This document shows, piece by piece, positions 1 to 6,033 of a DNA stretch of 7,438 nt. Positions within the stretch are counted from its first letter, which is position 1. Every line of letters starts with the position of its first letter. The translations under genes and the position numbers were made by a program. The stretch spans positions 1 through 7,438 of the forward strand of contig JAEZZB010000118.1 in NCBI GenBank assembly GCA_023442495.1, in the 5' to 3' direction. The notes beneath the pieces are model-generated. The model saw only the letters and a program-made list of their open reading frames with translations. It had not been told where the DNA came from and did no database searches. The DNA is from Bacillota bacterium. Lineage in GTDB: Bacteria; Bacillota; Clostridia; Tissierellales; Peptoniphilaceae.

Positions 1-1
1 A

Positions 2-361
2 TATGCTGCAGTTTCTAAATCACATCGTGATGATTGGGGAGAAATCATAGATCGTTATCTACATTCACGAGATAATTTAAAAGAAGTATTTCTTTTAGTA
101 GATATACGTCACGAGCCAAATGACAATGACCTAATGATGTACAATTGGATACTTGAAATGGGATTTTCAGGCTATGTAATAGCTACAAAACTTGATAAAA
201 TTGGAAAATCAAGACTTCAACAGTACATTAAGATCATCGCGAAGAAACTAAACATTCAAGATAGAAAAAAAATAATTTACTATTCCTCCGAAACAAAAGA
301 AAATAGAAAATATATTTATAATATTTTAGGAGAAATAGTAGGAGTTGAAATAGAAGAGTAA
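2..361 (+). CDS. engB: Ribosome-biogenesis GTP-binding protein EngB/YsxC, C-terminal part (5' end outside the window)
   Basis: The frame is open from base 2 and encodes the last 119 residues of a P-loop GTPase of the EngB/YsxC/YihA family, which is usually about 195-200 residues. These GTPases help assemble the large ribosomal subunit. The fragment has the conserved stretch VDIRHEPNDND followed by a W-containing helix, then the G4 guanine-specificity motif in its EngB form, TKLDK (about residues 61-65 of the fragment). A helix rich in Lys/Arg follows, and then YYSSETKENR, the G5 region. The G1-G3 motifs lie upstream of the window. The gene ends in an acidic EIEE tail and is followed within 20 bases by an intrinsic terminator, so it is probably the last gene of its operon. 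No disruption is visible. It is the only clear housekeeping gene here and marks the chromosomal side of the accessory region. Confidence 0.92.
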   Translation, partial: YAAVSKSHRDDWGEIIDRYLHSRDNLKEVFLLVDIRHEPNDNDLMMYNWILEMGFSGYVIATKLDKIGKSRLQQYIKIIAKKLNIQDRKKIIYYSSETKENRKYIYNILGEIVGVEIEE

Positions 362-376
362 TTTATTTAAGAAATG

Positions 377-420
377 AAAAAAAAGATAATCAACAAAATT
401 TAATGATTATCTTTTTTTTT
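377..420 (+). terminator. Rho-independent terminator after engB
   Basis: A 12-bp perfect stem (381-392 with 404-415, AAAAGATAATCA paired with its complement) encloses an 11-nt loop and runs into a tract of nine T. The A-rich left side makes it able to work on both strands. It lies 15-20 bases after the engB stop. Confidence 0.85.
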
Positions 421-543
421 GCAATAAACATGAGCATATTAATAAGATATTAAAAATAAAATTCCAAAAATTTATTAAATATAGTATATAAAAGGTTGAA
501 ATAATCTCGATTTCTATATGTTTAGAAGAGATTAGATTAATAA

Positions 544-588
544 GTAGTTGTAAAATTTTTATAAAATAGGTATAATTTTAACAACTAC
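544..588 (+). promoter_or_regulatory. Promoter embedded in an imperfect inverted repeat (candidate operator)
   Basis: A sigma-A type promoter reads TTGTAA (548-553), a 17-base spacer, then TATAAT (571-576), with a start near 583. The -35 and -10 boxes lie in the two arms of an inverted repeat: GTAGTTGTAAAATT at 544-557 and AATTTTAACAACTAC at 574-588. The arms match except for one missing base. A dimeric repressor bound to GTAGTTGT/ACAACTAC would cover both promoter boxes, so the small membrane-protein genes downstream are probably repressed by a regulator encoded elsewhere. The base matches are seen directly; the operator role is inferred. Confidence 0.6.
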
Positions 589-657
589 ACATAAAATTAT
601 TTTGGGAATATTTTGAAATTGCGGGTTAATGCATAAGATAGATGGTAGAAGTTTGGG

Positions 658-840
658 ATGGATAGGAAATTAAGAATGATTGGTATATTTGTGATAATAG
701 GAGTTGTTTTAGTATTTTTAGGTCATTACATTATTCCTTTAATCTATTATGAGGGAATGCTCTCAAATATAGTATTTTGGACAGGGATGATTATTTTAAT
801 AATTTCATTATTTTCTTTATACAACAATTTCAAAAAATAA
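658..840 (+). CDS. Small two-helix membrane protein, function unknown
   Basis: This encodes 60 residues with two hydrophobic segments, about residues 8-28 and 38-55. A short loop with Tyr and Glu lies between them, the N-terminus is basic (DRKLR) and the tail is Lys-rich (NNFKK), so both ends probably face the cytoplasm. I do not recognise the family. The start is uncertain. ATG 658 has only a weak purine-rich region in front. An in-frame ATG at 676 (residue 7) has AGGA eight bases upstream, but using it would remove the basic residues before helix 1. It is the first gene after the promoter at 548-576 and lies about 90 bases before the next small membrane gene, so the genes are probably cotranscribed. 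Small membrane proteins in such clusters often accompany transporters or act as immunity or modulator proteins; nothing here shows which applies. Confidence 0.6.
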   Translation: MDRKLRMIGIFVIIGVVLVFLGHYIIPLIYYEGMLSNIVFWTGMIILIISLFSLYNNFKK

Positions 841-927
841 CTTCAGAGAAATAACTATAAAATTAATATTCCAAAAAAATTATTCAGAAAATGAAAAAAA
901 TAGACTAAATGAGATATGGAGGTATAT

Positions 928-1119
928 ATGAAAAGATTTGAAAAAGCATTGTTTGTTTCATTTATATTGCTATTATTCCTATCATCGTTCACATTCTTAT
1001 TTTATAAAAGCTTTGATCTACAAATGAGAAAAATATTGCTTTTAACAAATATAGTATTAGCAGTACTATTTTTTGTATCGTTGTTAATATTTGAATGGAA
1101 AAAAAGAAAAGGAATTTAA
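928..1119 (+). CDS. Small two-helix membrane protein, function unknown
   Basis: This encodes 63 residues: MKRFEK, a hydrophobic helix (about residues 7-25), a short polar loop (FDLQMRK), a second helix (about 35-53) and a basic tail (EWKKRKGI). The charge pattern predicts both ends inside the cell. I chose ATG 928 rather than the in-frame ATG at 916 because a strong GGAGG (918-922) lies five bases before 928 and overlaps the upstream ATG. No family is recognised. It sits between two other tiny membrane-protein genes read in the same direction, with only 24 bases to the next start. The set probably forms one operon driven by the promoter near 548-576. Confidence 0.7.
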   Translation: MKRFEKALFVSFILLLFLSSFTFLFYKSFDLQMRKILLLTNIVLAVLFFVSLLIFEWKKRKGI

Positions 1120-1143
1120 TAGAATTTTATATGGAGGGTGCTT

Positions 1144-1260
1144 TTGACTGATCCACAAATGCGAACCCTAGTAGGGCTTATTATCTCTTTAATATCAGTA
1201 ATTGTTATTTATGGAGTAATAAAAAAATTAAAAAAAATGAAAGATGAAAGCAATAAATAA
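1144..1260 (+). CDS. 38-residue single-helix membrane peptide with TTG start
   Basis: A frame of 39 codons starts at TTG 1144, five bases after a strong GGAGGG (1133-1138), and ends at TAA 1258-1260. It reads LTDPQMRTL followed by one hydrophobic helix (GLIISLISVIVIYGVI) and a highly basic tail (KKLKKMKDESNK). GTG 1138 is in frame but overlaps the ribosome binding site. Spacing to the gene before (24 bases) and to the next ribosome binding site (AAGGAG 1265-1270) fits a tight operon. I do not recognise the family. A short amphipathic or single-pass peptide in such an operon could be a regulatory subunit or a peptide toxin or immunity partner, but there is no direct support for either. Its site quality, not homology, is the reason to call it. 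Confidence 0.6.
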   Translation: MTDPQMRTLVGLIISLISVIVIYGVIKKLKKMKDESNK

Positions 1261-1277
1261 CATTAAGGAGTGTAATC

Positions 1278-1316
1278 ATGTTAGAAAACTTAAACAAAAA
1301 CAAATATACAATTTGA
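1278..1316 (+). pseudogene. 5' stub of a lost gene cut off at a rearrangement junction
   Basis: An AAGGAG ribosome binding site (1265-1270) sits seven bases before ATG 1278. The frame reads only MLENLNKNKYTI and hits TGA at 1314-1316. The good initiation signals and operon position suggest the start of a real fourth gene whose body was replaced. Homology to an unrelated minus-strand nuclease fragment begins at about base 1319, immediately after the stub, so the junction lies around 1310-1320. The identity of the lost gene cannot be recovered from 12 residues. Confidence 0.5.
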
Positions 1317-1318
1317 TA

Positions 1319-1717
1319 TTCCATTGTCACGATTAATCTATCATTTGTAAGATAACCATTTAATTCATAATTCATAATCTTTTTATAAGTATTAACGCTA
1401 TAATCATAATCATTCAACATCCCAAAATGTTCCCAATATATTTCTTGTCGCTTAATTGGATGAAATACAGTAAAATCTGGAAAATACTCTTTGTAATCAA
1501 GAGTAATACCCGCTTCATATACATACTCTAAACCATAATCATATAATAAATCAGCAATAATCTTTTCAGATTTAGACCTAACATAATCACCCTTCTTAGT
1601 CTTAAACTTTTTACCTTCACTATTGAAATCAAGATAAAATCTTGTTTTATCCTTAAAATCTTGTAATGCCATTTCGTATGTAGGAACTATAGGTGGTAAG
1701 ATATCAGGAAAGTCCAC
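1319..1717 (-). pseudogene. Internal fragment of a PD-(D/E)XK-like nuclease family protein
   Basis: Reading the minus strand from about 1703 to 1319 gives a recognisable conserved domain: an N-terminal FPTYEMALKDF-like segment (here VPTYEMALQDF), then VRSKSEKIIADLL, YVYEAGITLDY, YFPDFTVFHP, IYWEHFGMLNDYDY and finally LIVTME. The RSKSE / PDF / YWEHFG pattern is typical of a PD-(D/E)XK-like nuclease domain in Firmicutes hypothetical proteins. Asp of YFPDF and Glu of WEH are the likely metal/catalytic positions. It is a fragment. On the N-terminal side the frame is open only to a GTG at 1717, four codons after a TGA. On the C-terminal side homology ends at ME (1319-1324), and the frame then continues into the antisense of the small membrane genes. 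Both ends coincide with junctions to other genes, so this is an inverted leftover, not an expressed gene. Family assignment is from memory of the motif pattern. Confidence 0.65.
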
Positions 1718-2808
1718 TATAATGTATCAATATAAAAATTGGTTACTAGAAAATGGTATTAGTGAAAAACAAATTATTTATTTGAATTTTGAAAATTTAG
1801 AGACTATAGAATTACAAGAGGGTATTGCACTTCACAAATATGTAAAGGAAAATACTAAAGAAGATTTAGAATATTACTTATTATTTGATGAAATTCAAAT
1901 CGTAGATAAATGGGAAGTTGCAATAAATTCTCTTAATTTAGATAAGAAAATAGATATTGTAATTACAGGATCAAATGTAAATCTTTTATCATCTGAACTT
2001 GCCACATATTTAGCTGGAAGATATGTATCTATGATTGTTTATCCATTTTCATTGAAAGAATCTAGATTAATAAATTCTGATTTAACATTACAAGATTACA
2101 TGAAATATGGAGGATTTCCTGGAGTTTTAGGAATTGTAAATGATCATTCAAAAAGTGTAATTCTAAATGATTTACTAGACTCTGTTTTATTAAAGGATGT
2201 AATGCTAAGAAATAATATAAATAACAGCCATCTTCTTAGAGCGTTGGCAAGCTTTATATTTCAAAATTCAGGATAAATGTTTTCTATTAGAAAGATTGCA
2301 AATACAATAAAATCTGAGTTAGGAATTAATTCAAAAGAAGAAACTATTTCTACTTATATAGAATATTTGAAAGAAGCGTATTTAATCTTTGAACTAGAAA
2401 GATATGACCTAAAGGGAAGAAAAGTCTTTTCAAGAAACAATAAATTCTATGGGGTTGATTCTGGTTTAAGAACATCTTTAACATTTGGGGGAAATAAGGA
2501 CTATGGTCATATTTTAGAAAATCTTGTATTTTTTAGAAATGCTTCGTAGAGGGTATAAGATTTATATAGGTGAAATAGATGGTTATGAAATAGACTTTAT
2601 TTGTGAAAAAGATGAAGAGATAATTTATATTCAAGTAAGCTTGAGTTTGATGGATGAAAACACAAGAGAACGTGAATTTAGGCCACTTCAAATAATAGAA
2701 GACAACTATCCTAAGATAATATTAAGTATAGACACACTTGATTTTTCAAAATCAGGGATAAAAAATATTAATGCAGAGAAGTTTTTAAATGGGAAAATTG
2801 AAATATAA
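1701..2808 (+). pseudogene. AAA_14/DUF4143-type ATPase, truncated, with a nonsense codon and a frameshift
   Basis: Three consecutive open segments (1722-2276, 2277-2549, 2524-2808) are one broken gene for an AAA_14-type ATPase with a DUF4143 C-terminal region, a common accessory family of unknown role. Conserved features in order are: a P-loop remnant SGKST (1704-1718), LENGISEKQIIYLNFEN, a Walker B strand YYLLFDEIQ, a sensor strand IDIVITGSN, the LAGRY / YPFSLKE block, YGGFPGVL, then a winged-helix part, GVDSGLR, HILENLVF, and a PD-(D/E)XK-like EIDFI...YIQVS ending. Defects: the 5' end, including any start codon, is lost at the junction with the nuclease fragment; TAA at 2274-2276 interrupts the conserved FQNSG-[K]-MFSIRKIA; and one extra T in the run 2529-2534 shifts LVFLEMLRRG out of frame. 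The product is almost certainly not made in full. Confidence 0.85.
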
Positions 2809-2821
2809 AAGGGAGGATTCC

Positions 2822-3652
2822 ATGCAAGAAGATAACATTAGAGAAGAATTCGAAAAAGTTATAAAGGATTTAGAAAAACATAATGAGAATGGTAAACTTA
2901 CAGAAGAACAGAGAGAAAAAATGTATGAATTATTTCAAGAGGTAAGAAATGCTAAAAATGAAACTATAAAGCAAATTAAAAGTGATTTAAGAAAAAATCC
3001 TGATAAAGTCGAAGCACAAATGCATTTAGCTTATCTTACGACACCTAATAAAATAAACTTAAAGACAAAAGTTGAAAAGATTATAAAAAAAGAGCATGAT
3101 AATCTCTTAAAAAAGGAAATTGTCTTCGAGGATTCAGTTGGAGAGTATTGGCTAATATATGGAACTAGACCATATTTAACAGCAAGAAATGATTATTTAT
3201 CTTTATTGCTAGATATGGGAATGATTAGAAAAGCTGTAGATGAAGCCGAAGATATAATTCGACTTAATAATAATGACAATATGGGTGTAAGATATAGATT
3301 AATTCATATGTATGCCTATTTAGAAGATGAAGAATCTGCAAAGAAACTATACGACGAATATATGGGAAATGACGACGTAGAAATGAACATGGCTCTATCA
3401 ATCCTATACTTCAAGTTAGGTGATATAAAGAAGGCAAAAAGTCATTTGATTAAAGCGCAAAAAACAAATGAATTTGTCATTGAGTTTATAGATGACTTGG
3501 TAGACGATGATGTTTTCTTAAGTGAGGAAGAATATATTATACATGGTAGCAAATCACAATTAGAATATATGTATGAAGAAAATCTATTCATCTATGATAC
3601 TTTGACGGAATACTCACTCTGGGCAATGGAAACTTTAGAAAAGAGAAAATAG
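2822..3652 (+). CDS. Tetratricopeptide (TPR)/ST7-like repeat protein
   Basis: This encodes 276 intact residues. ATG 2822 was chosen because GGGAGG (2811-2816) sits five bases before it; the longer frame from 2789 lies inside the tail of the preceding pseudogene. The N-terminal 60 residues are charged and helical. Residues 109-118 (YWLIYGTRPY) open a block of TPR-like helix pairs: YLSLLLDMGMIRKAVDEAED, a segment resembling RLNPNDNxGVRY (LNNNDNMGVRY) and AYLEDEESAKKLYDEY. Next come ALSILYFKLGDIKKAKSHL and a C-terminal FLSEEEY / EYSLWAMETL end. This order matches the ST7-like TPR family found in bacteria and plants, with a general protein-binding role. There is no signal peptide or membrane segment, so it is cytoplasmic. 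It starts 13 bases after the pseudogene stop and may have been cotranscribed with it. The partner and the process are unknown. Confidence 0.8.
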   Translation: MQEDNIREEFEKVIKDLEKHNENGKLTEEQREKMYELFQEVRNAKNETIKQIKSDLRKNPDKVEAQMHLAYLTTPNKINLKTKVEKIIKKEHDNLLKKEIVFEDSVGEYWLIYGTRPYLTARNDYLSLLLDMGMIRKAVDEAEDIIRLNNNDNMGVRYRLIHMYAYLEDEESAKKLYDEYMGNDDVEMNMALSILYFKLGDIKKAKSHLIKAQKTNEFVIEFIDDLVDDDVFLSEEEYIIHGSKSQLEYMYEENLFIYDTLTEYSLWAMETLEKRK

Positions 3653-3743
3653 AAAAAATTAATGTACTGATAATATGAGTTTCTAGACAGATTAATTATA
3701 TTGGTCAATCAAAATTTTAAGAGCTTTAATTACTCTTACCGCC

Positions 3744-3909
3744 ATTCTTGACTTTCAGCTTAAAAATGTATGCATTTTCCGCCGAAGACGACGCAAAGAT
3801 TAAATTTTATTTGCGTAATGTCTTCGGCTTTTTATTTTAACATTTTTAAGCATTTGAAAGTCAAGAACAAGACCTGCGGGTGGCTCAACTGCTTCAGACT
3901 CTGCAAAGA
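3744..3909. repeat. Dispersed direct repeat, copy 1 (pairs with 7107-7277)
   Basis: This is about 166 bp with a second copy in the same orientation at 7107-7277. The last 71 bases (3839-3909 against 7207-7277) match at 68 positions; the first part aligns with more substitutions and small gaps. Each copy contains the same hairpin terminator. The two copies bracket about 3.2 kb of accessory genes (Fic and the DUF4417 cassette). On the minus strand the conserved part encodes FAESEAVEPPAGLVLDFQ in both copies, with mostly silent differences. I do not recognise it as an insertion-sequence end. Confidence 0.8.
3781..3838 (+). terminator. Strong rho-independent terminator within repeat copy 1
   Basis: A 9-bp GC-rich stem, GCCGAAGAC (3781-3789) with GTCTTCGGC (3820-3828), is extended by an inner stem ACGCAAA (3791-3797) with TTTGCGT (3810-3816). 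The T-rich tract TTTTTATTTT follows. It would end plus-strand transcription from the TPR gene. The A-rich left flank is poorer, so minus-strand activity would be weaker. Confidence 0.8.
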
Positions 3910-3937
3910 TGGGGAGAGAACTTTAATTAAAGATCTA

Positions 3938-3959
3938 TTAAAACCAATTTTGGTTTTAA
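3938..3959. promoter_or_regulatory. Palindromic candidate operator (TTAAAACCAA / TTGGTTTTAA)
   Basis: Two perfect inverted 10-mers, TTAAAACCAA (3938-3947) and TTGGTTTTAA (3950-3959), are separated by TT. The same 10-mer pair recurs at 4089-4120 over the fic promoter, so this is probably an upstream site for the same regulator. A weak plus-strand promoter (TTGGTT 3950-3955, 17 bases, TATATT 3973-3978) overlaps it, but no gene follows before fic. Bases 3960-4088 are AT-rich and hold no other feature I can support. Confidence 0.5.
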
Positions 3960-4088
3960 GAAATTAATACTATATATTGAGAAGTTTTAAAAATTATACC
4001 ACTAAATATAGTAAATGTATAATTAAAAAGCTTAAATTTATCAGTATTACTCCAACAACAATATCATTATATGGTTTTTATAATATAA

Positions 4089-4131
4089 TTAAAACCAAAT
4101 TATTGATTTTTTGGTTTTAACGATATATAAT
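4089..4131 (+). promoter_or_regulatory. fic promoter with overlapping inverted-repeat operator
   Basis: The promoter is TTGATT (4103-4108), a 17-base spacer and TATAAT (4126-4131), giving a start near 4138 and a leader of under 20 bases before ATG 4156. The right half-site TTGGTTTTAA (4111-4120) lies in the spacer and the left half-site TTAAAACCAA (4089-4098) lies just upstream of the -35 box. A further partial half-site, TGGTTTTTA, is at 4072-4080. Binding here would exclude RNA polymerase. The Fic protein's own C-terminal winged helix is the obvious candidate for the binder (inference). Confidence 0.65.
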
Positions 4132-4155
4132 ATTAAATGTGAGGAGGAATATCAT

Positions 4156-5238
4156 ATGAAAAAGGCTTTTGACGCAATATTACTGCCATTACCAAATGGT
4201 ACTATCAATTATGATCATTTTCTTGATGAGTTGATTGATGCTACATCTAAGCTTGAAGTTTATAAGGAAAAAGTGGCAGATAGTAAACTTAATATTGAAT
4301 GGTTTATGCCTACTTTGCAACAGAAAGAAGCATTGGAATCTTCTAAATTAGAAGGAACTCAAGCAACTTTGGATGGGGTCCTTGCCAAGCAGGCTATATC
4401 TACGAATGAGGATGAAAATGTAAATGAAGTTATTAATTACTACAAGGCGAGTCAAATGGGTGTTCACATTTTAAATCGTGAGAAGTTTTCTAACGAATTC
4501 TTTTTTGAAATTCACAGAATTTTGATGGGAGGAAATGTAAGAAAACCGAAGATTATCGGGGAATATCGTAAAGAACAGAATTATATTGGTAAAAATGACA
4601 AAAGTGAGATTACATTTGTTCCTCCATGTCCTGAAAAGGTTGCTGAACTTATGGATAACTTAATCTCTTACATCAATGCACCTTCTGATTCATATAGGGA
4701 GTTGGTTAGGATAGCAATTATTCACGCTCAATTTGAAACAATCCATCCTTTTATGGATGGAAATGGAAGAGTAGGTAGAATGCTTATCCCTCTTTATTTG
4801 TATTACACAAAACAAATAGAATTGCCTTTTTTCTTTATAAGTGAATCATTAGAACGTGACAAGATAAGATATTATACTCTATTAAATAATACACGAATAA
4901 AAAATGACTGGAACGAGTGGATTAAATTTTTTCTGGAAACAGTAGCAAGACAGTGTGATAAATATATTAGGATAGTTAGTGCAATAAATAAGCTTTATGA
5001 CAGACACTTAGAGATTGTAAGTCATTTTTCAAAAACGACAAATGTGCTTCCAGTGATGCAAATGCTATATGAACATCCTATAACTACAGCTAAACAGATT
5101 GTTGAAGAAACAAAATTACCACTAACAAGTGTAAACAGATTGCTGAATATGATGGTAAATGAAAATATACTTATTACTGATGGCAAGCAGCGTAATAAAA
5201 CATATATCTATTACGGCTTACTTGACATCATAAGATAA
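4156..5238 (+). CDS. Class II Fic domain protein (AMPylase-like) with C-terminal winged helix
   Basis: This encodes 360 intact residues. ATG 4156 follows GAGGAGG (4141-4147) by eight bases; the longer frame from 4111 overlaps the promoter and is rejected. A Fic_N-type region comes first. Residues 62-67 (SSKLEG) fit the inhibitory helix motif [S/T]xxxE[G/N], placing it in class II, where the inhibitory Glu blocks the ATP site from within the same chain. The catalytic loop at residues 197-208 is HPFMDGNGRVGR, with His197 as catalytic base and Asp201 and Asn203 as metal/phosphate ligands, all intact. Residues about 300-350 (TTAKQIVEETKLPLTSVNRLL) form a winged helix-turn-helix followed by a beta wing. 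Such proteins typically transfer AMP to hydroxyl groups of target proteins. The target here is unknown. Single-gene transcription from its own promoter is likely, and autorepression through the TTAAAACCAA sites is inferred. Confidence 0.93.
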   Translation: MKKAFDAILLPLPNGTINYDHFLDELIDATSKLEVYKEKVADSKLNIEWFMPTLQQKEALESSKLEGTQATLDGVLAKQAISTNEDENVNEVINYYKASQMGVHILNREKFSNEFFFEIHRILMGGNVRKPKIIGEYRKEQNYIGKNDKSEITFVPPCPEKVAELMDNLISYINAPSDSYRELVRIAIIHAQFETIHPFMDGNGRVGRMLIPLYLYYTKQIELPFFFISESLERDKIRYYTLLNNTRIKNDWNEWIKFFLETVARQCDKYIRIVSAINKLYDRHLEIVSHFSKTTNVLPVMQMLYEHPITTAKQIVEETKLPLTSVNRLLNMMVNENILITDGKQRNKTYIYYGLLDIIR

Positions 5239-5331
5239 AACATTTATGAAAGGTGGTGATGAAAATTGATTGTATGATTTAATATTGATAATTGCAACCA
5301 ACATTTATAAGAAATAAAAAACTAAGAAAAT

Positions 5332-5359
5332 GAGGATATGAATGCCCTCCAAACAAGTA
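5332..5359 (+). repeat. 28-nt direct repeat copy A in the cassette leader (pairs with 6708-6735)
   Basis: Copy A begins GAGGATATGAATG and ends CCCTCCAAACAAGTA. It matches copy B at 26 of 28 positions; the differences are G/T at 5340 and G/A at 5344. Similarity stops sharply at both edges. Copy A lacks the promoter and the terminator hairpin that flank copy B, so it is not a duplicated RNA gene but looks like a binding target. It lies in the region transcribed ahead of the DUF4417 gene. A 14-codon frame (5338-5382, MNALQTSIGVQSQN) overlaps it; whether it is translated cannot be told. Bases 5239-5331 carry only a GGTGG and a seven-codon frame (5259-5282), and no clear promoter. Confidence 0.75.
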
Positions 5360-5397
5360 TAGGCGTTCAATCCCAAAACTAAAATATGGACTGGAGG
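5346..5397 (+). promoter_or_regulatory. Possible leader hairpin hiding the DUF4417 ribosome binding site
   Basis: CCTCCA (5346-5351), inside repeat copy A, is the exact complement of TGGAGG (5392-5397), which holds the ribosome binding site of the gene starting at 5406. The six pairs (four G-C) close a loop of 40 bases. This anti-Shine-Dalgarno pairing could lower translation until another RNA occupies copy A. The pairing is seen directly. Its stability across so long a loop is uncertain, and the regulatory role is inferred. Confidence 0.4.
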
Positions 5398-5405
5398 TCT
5401 AATGT

Positions 5406-6033
5406 ATGAAATCAAGGGATTATAGAAACTCAGAATTGTTTTTAAGAAACAATTTCGAAAAAGATGGAGAATGGGGATTTCCATTAATAAAAAGGCAGAA
5501 TATAGACTTATCAGCAATTGAATTAATTGCGTGTTCCGATATAAGTAAAGCAGATACTTTAAACTTGCATAAAGGTATACACCATTTTACAGATGATTAT
5601 CGATTTGAAAGCCTATATAATCATCCTGATAGGTGCATAGAAAAGTACAAAAAGTATAGGTTTGTTTAACTCCTGATTATTCATTGTATGCCGATATGGA
5701 TTTGTGGAGGCAGATTGAATCAATTGGAAAAAACAGATGGGTAGGGGCATATTTCAGAAACATGGAATTACGGTTATTCCTACATTAAGCTGGGGAAATC
5801 CTTCAAGCTATAAATTTTGTTTTGATGGAATAGAAAGAAATAGTATTGTTGCCGTTGGAATGATTGGATGCAGGCAAAGTAAAATCCCATTCATGAAAGG
5901 CTACAACCAAATGCTTAAAGTTATTGACCCAAGTGCCATTATCTGTTTTGGCAAACCGTTTGATGAGATGAAGGGAAATATTATCAAAGTTGATTATATT
6001 TTATCTAGAAAGGTGAAAAGAAATGGGAGGTAG
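5406..6033 (+). pseudogene. DUF4417 family protein, split by two single-base deletions
   Basis: ATG 5406 follows GGAGGT (5393-5398). Read through two frame changes, the gene encodes about 209 residues of the uncharacterised DUF4417 family, found in bacteria and phages. The order is: GEWGFPLIKRQ near the start, ELIACSDISKAD, HHFTDDYRFE, then TPDYSLYADMDLWRQI, IGKNRWVGAYFQ, the signature ITVIPTLSWGNPSSYKFCFDGI, VGMIGCRQ, and ICFGKPFDEM at the C-terminus. The first frame ends at TAA 5667-5669; restoring one T in the run 5665-5667 gives RFVLTPDY. The second frame change, at 5752-5754, needs one more T to give GAYFQKHG. Both sites are short T runs, so read error or phase variation must be excluded before calling it dead. 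The stop overlaps the next start by 11 bases, so the genes are translationally coupled. Confidence 0.8.

Noticed and set aside
1205..1318. C-terminal hydrophobic tail of the minus-strand nuclease frame
   Set aside because: It is the antisense of the small membrane genes and the stub; family homology ends at about 1319.
3718..3738. Small hairpin TAAGAG / CTCTTA after the TPR gene
   Set aside because: Only six pairs with a 9-nt loop and no T tract; the strong terminator at 3781-3828 is the better explanation.
3770..3967. Plus-strand frame of 65 codons over repeat copy 1
   Set aside because: It reads through the terminator and the operator palindrome, and the same frame is not kept in copy 2.
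5285..5311. Promoter TTGATA / TATAAG ahead of the DUF4417 gene
   Set aside because: The spacer is only 15 bases and the boxes are poor; the true promoter of the cassette could not be placed.
5305..5517. Minus-strand frame of 70 codons over the cassette leader
   Set aside because: It lies antisense to the start of the DUF4417 gene, has no ribosome binding site and shows no plausible domain.
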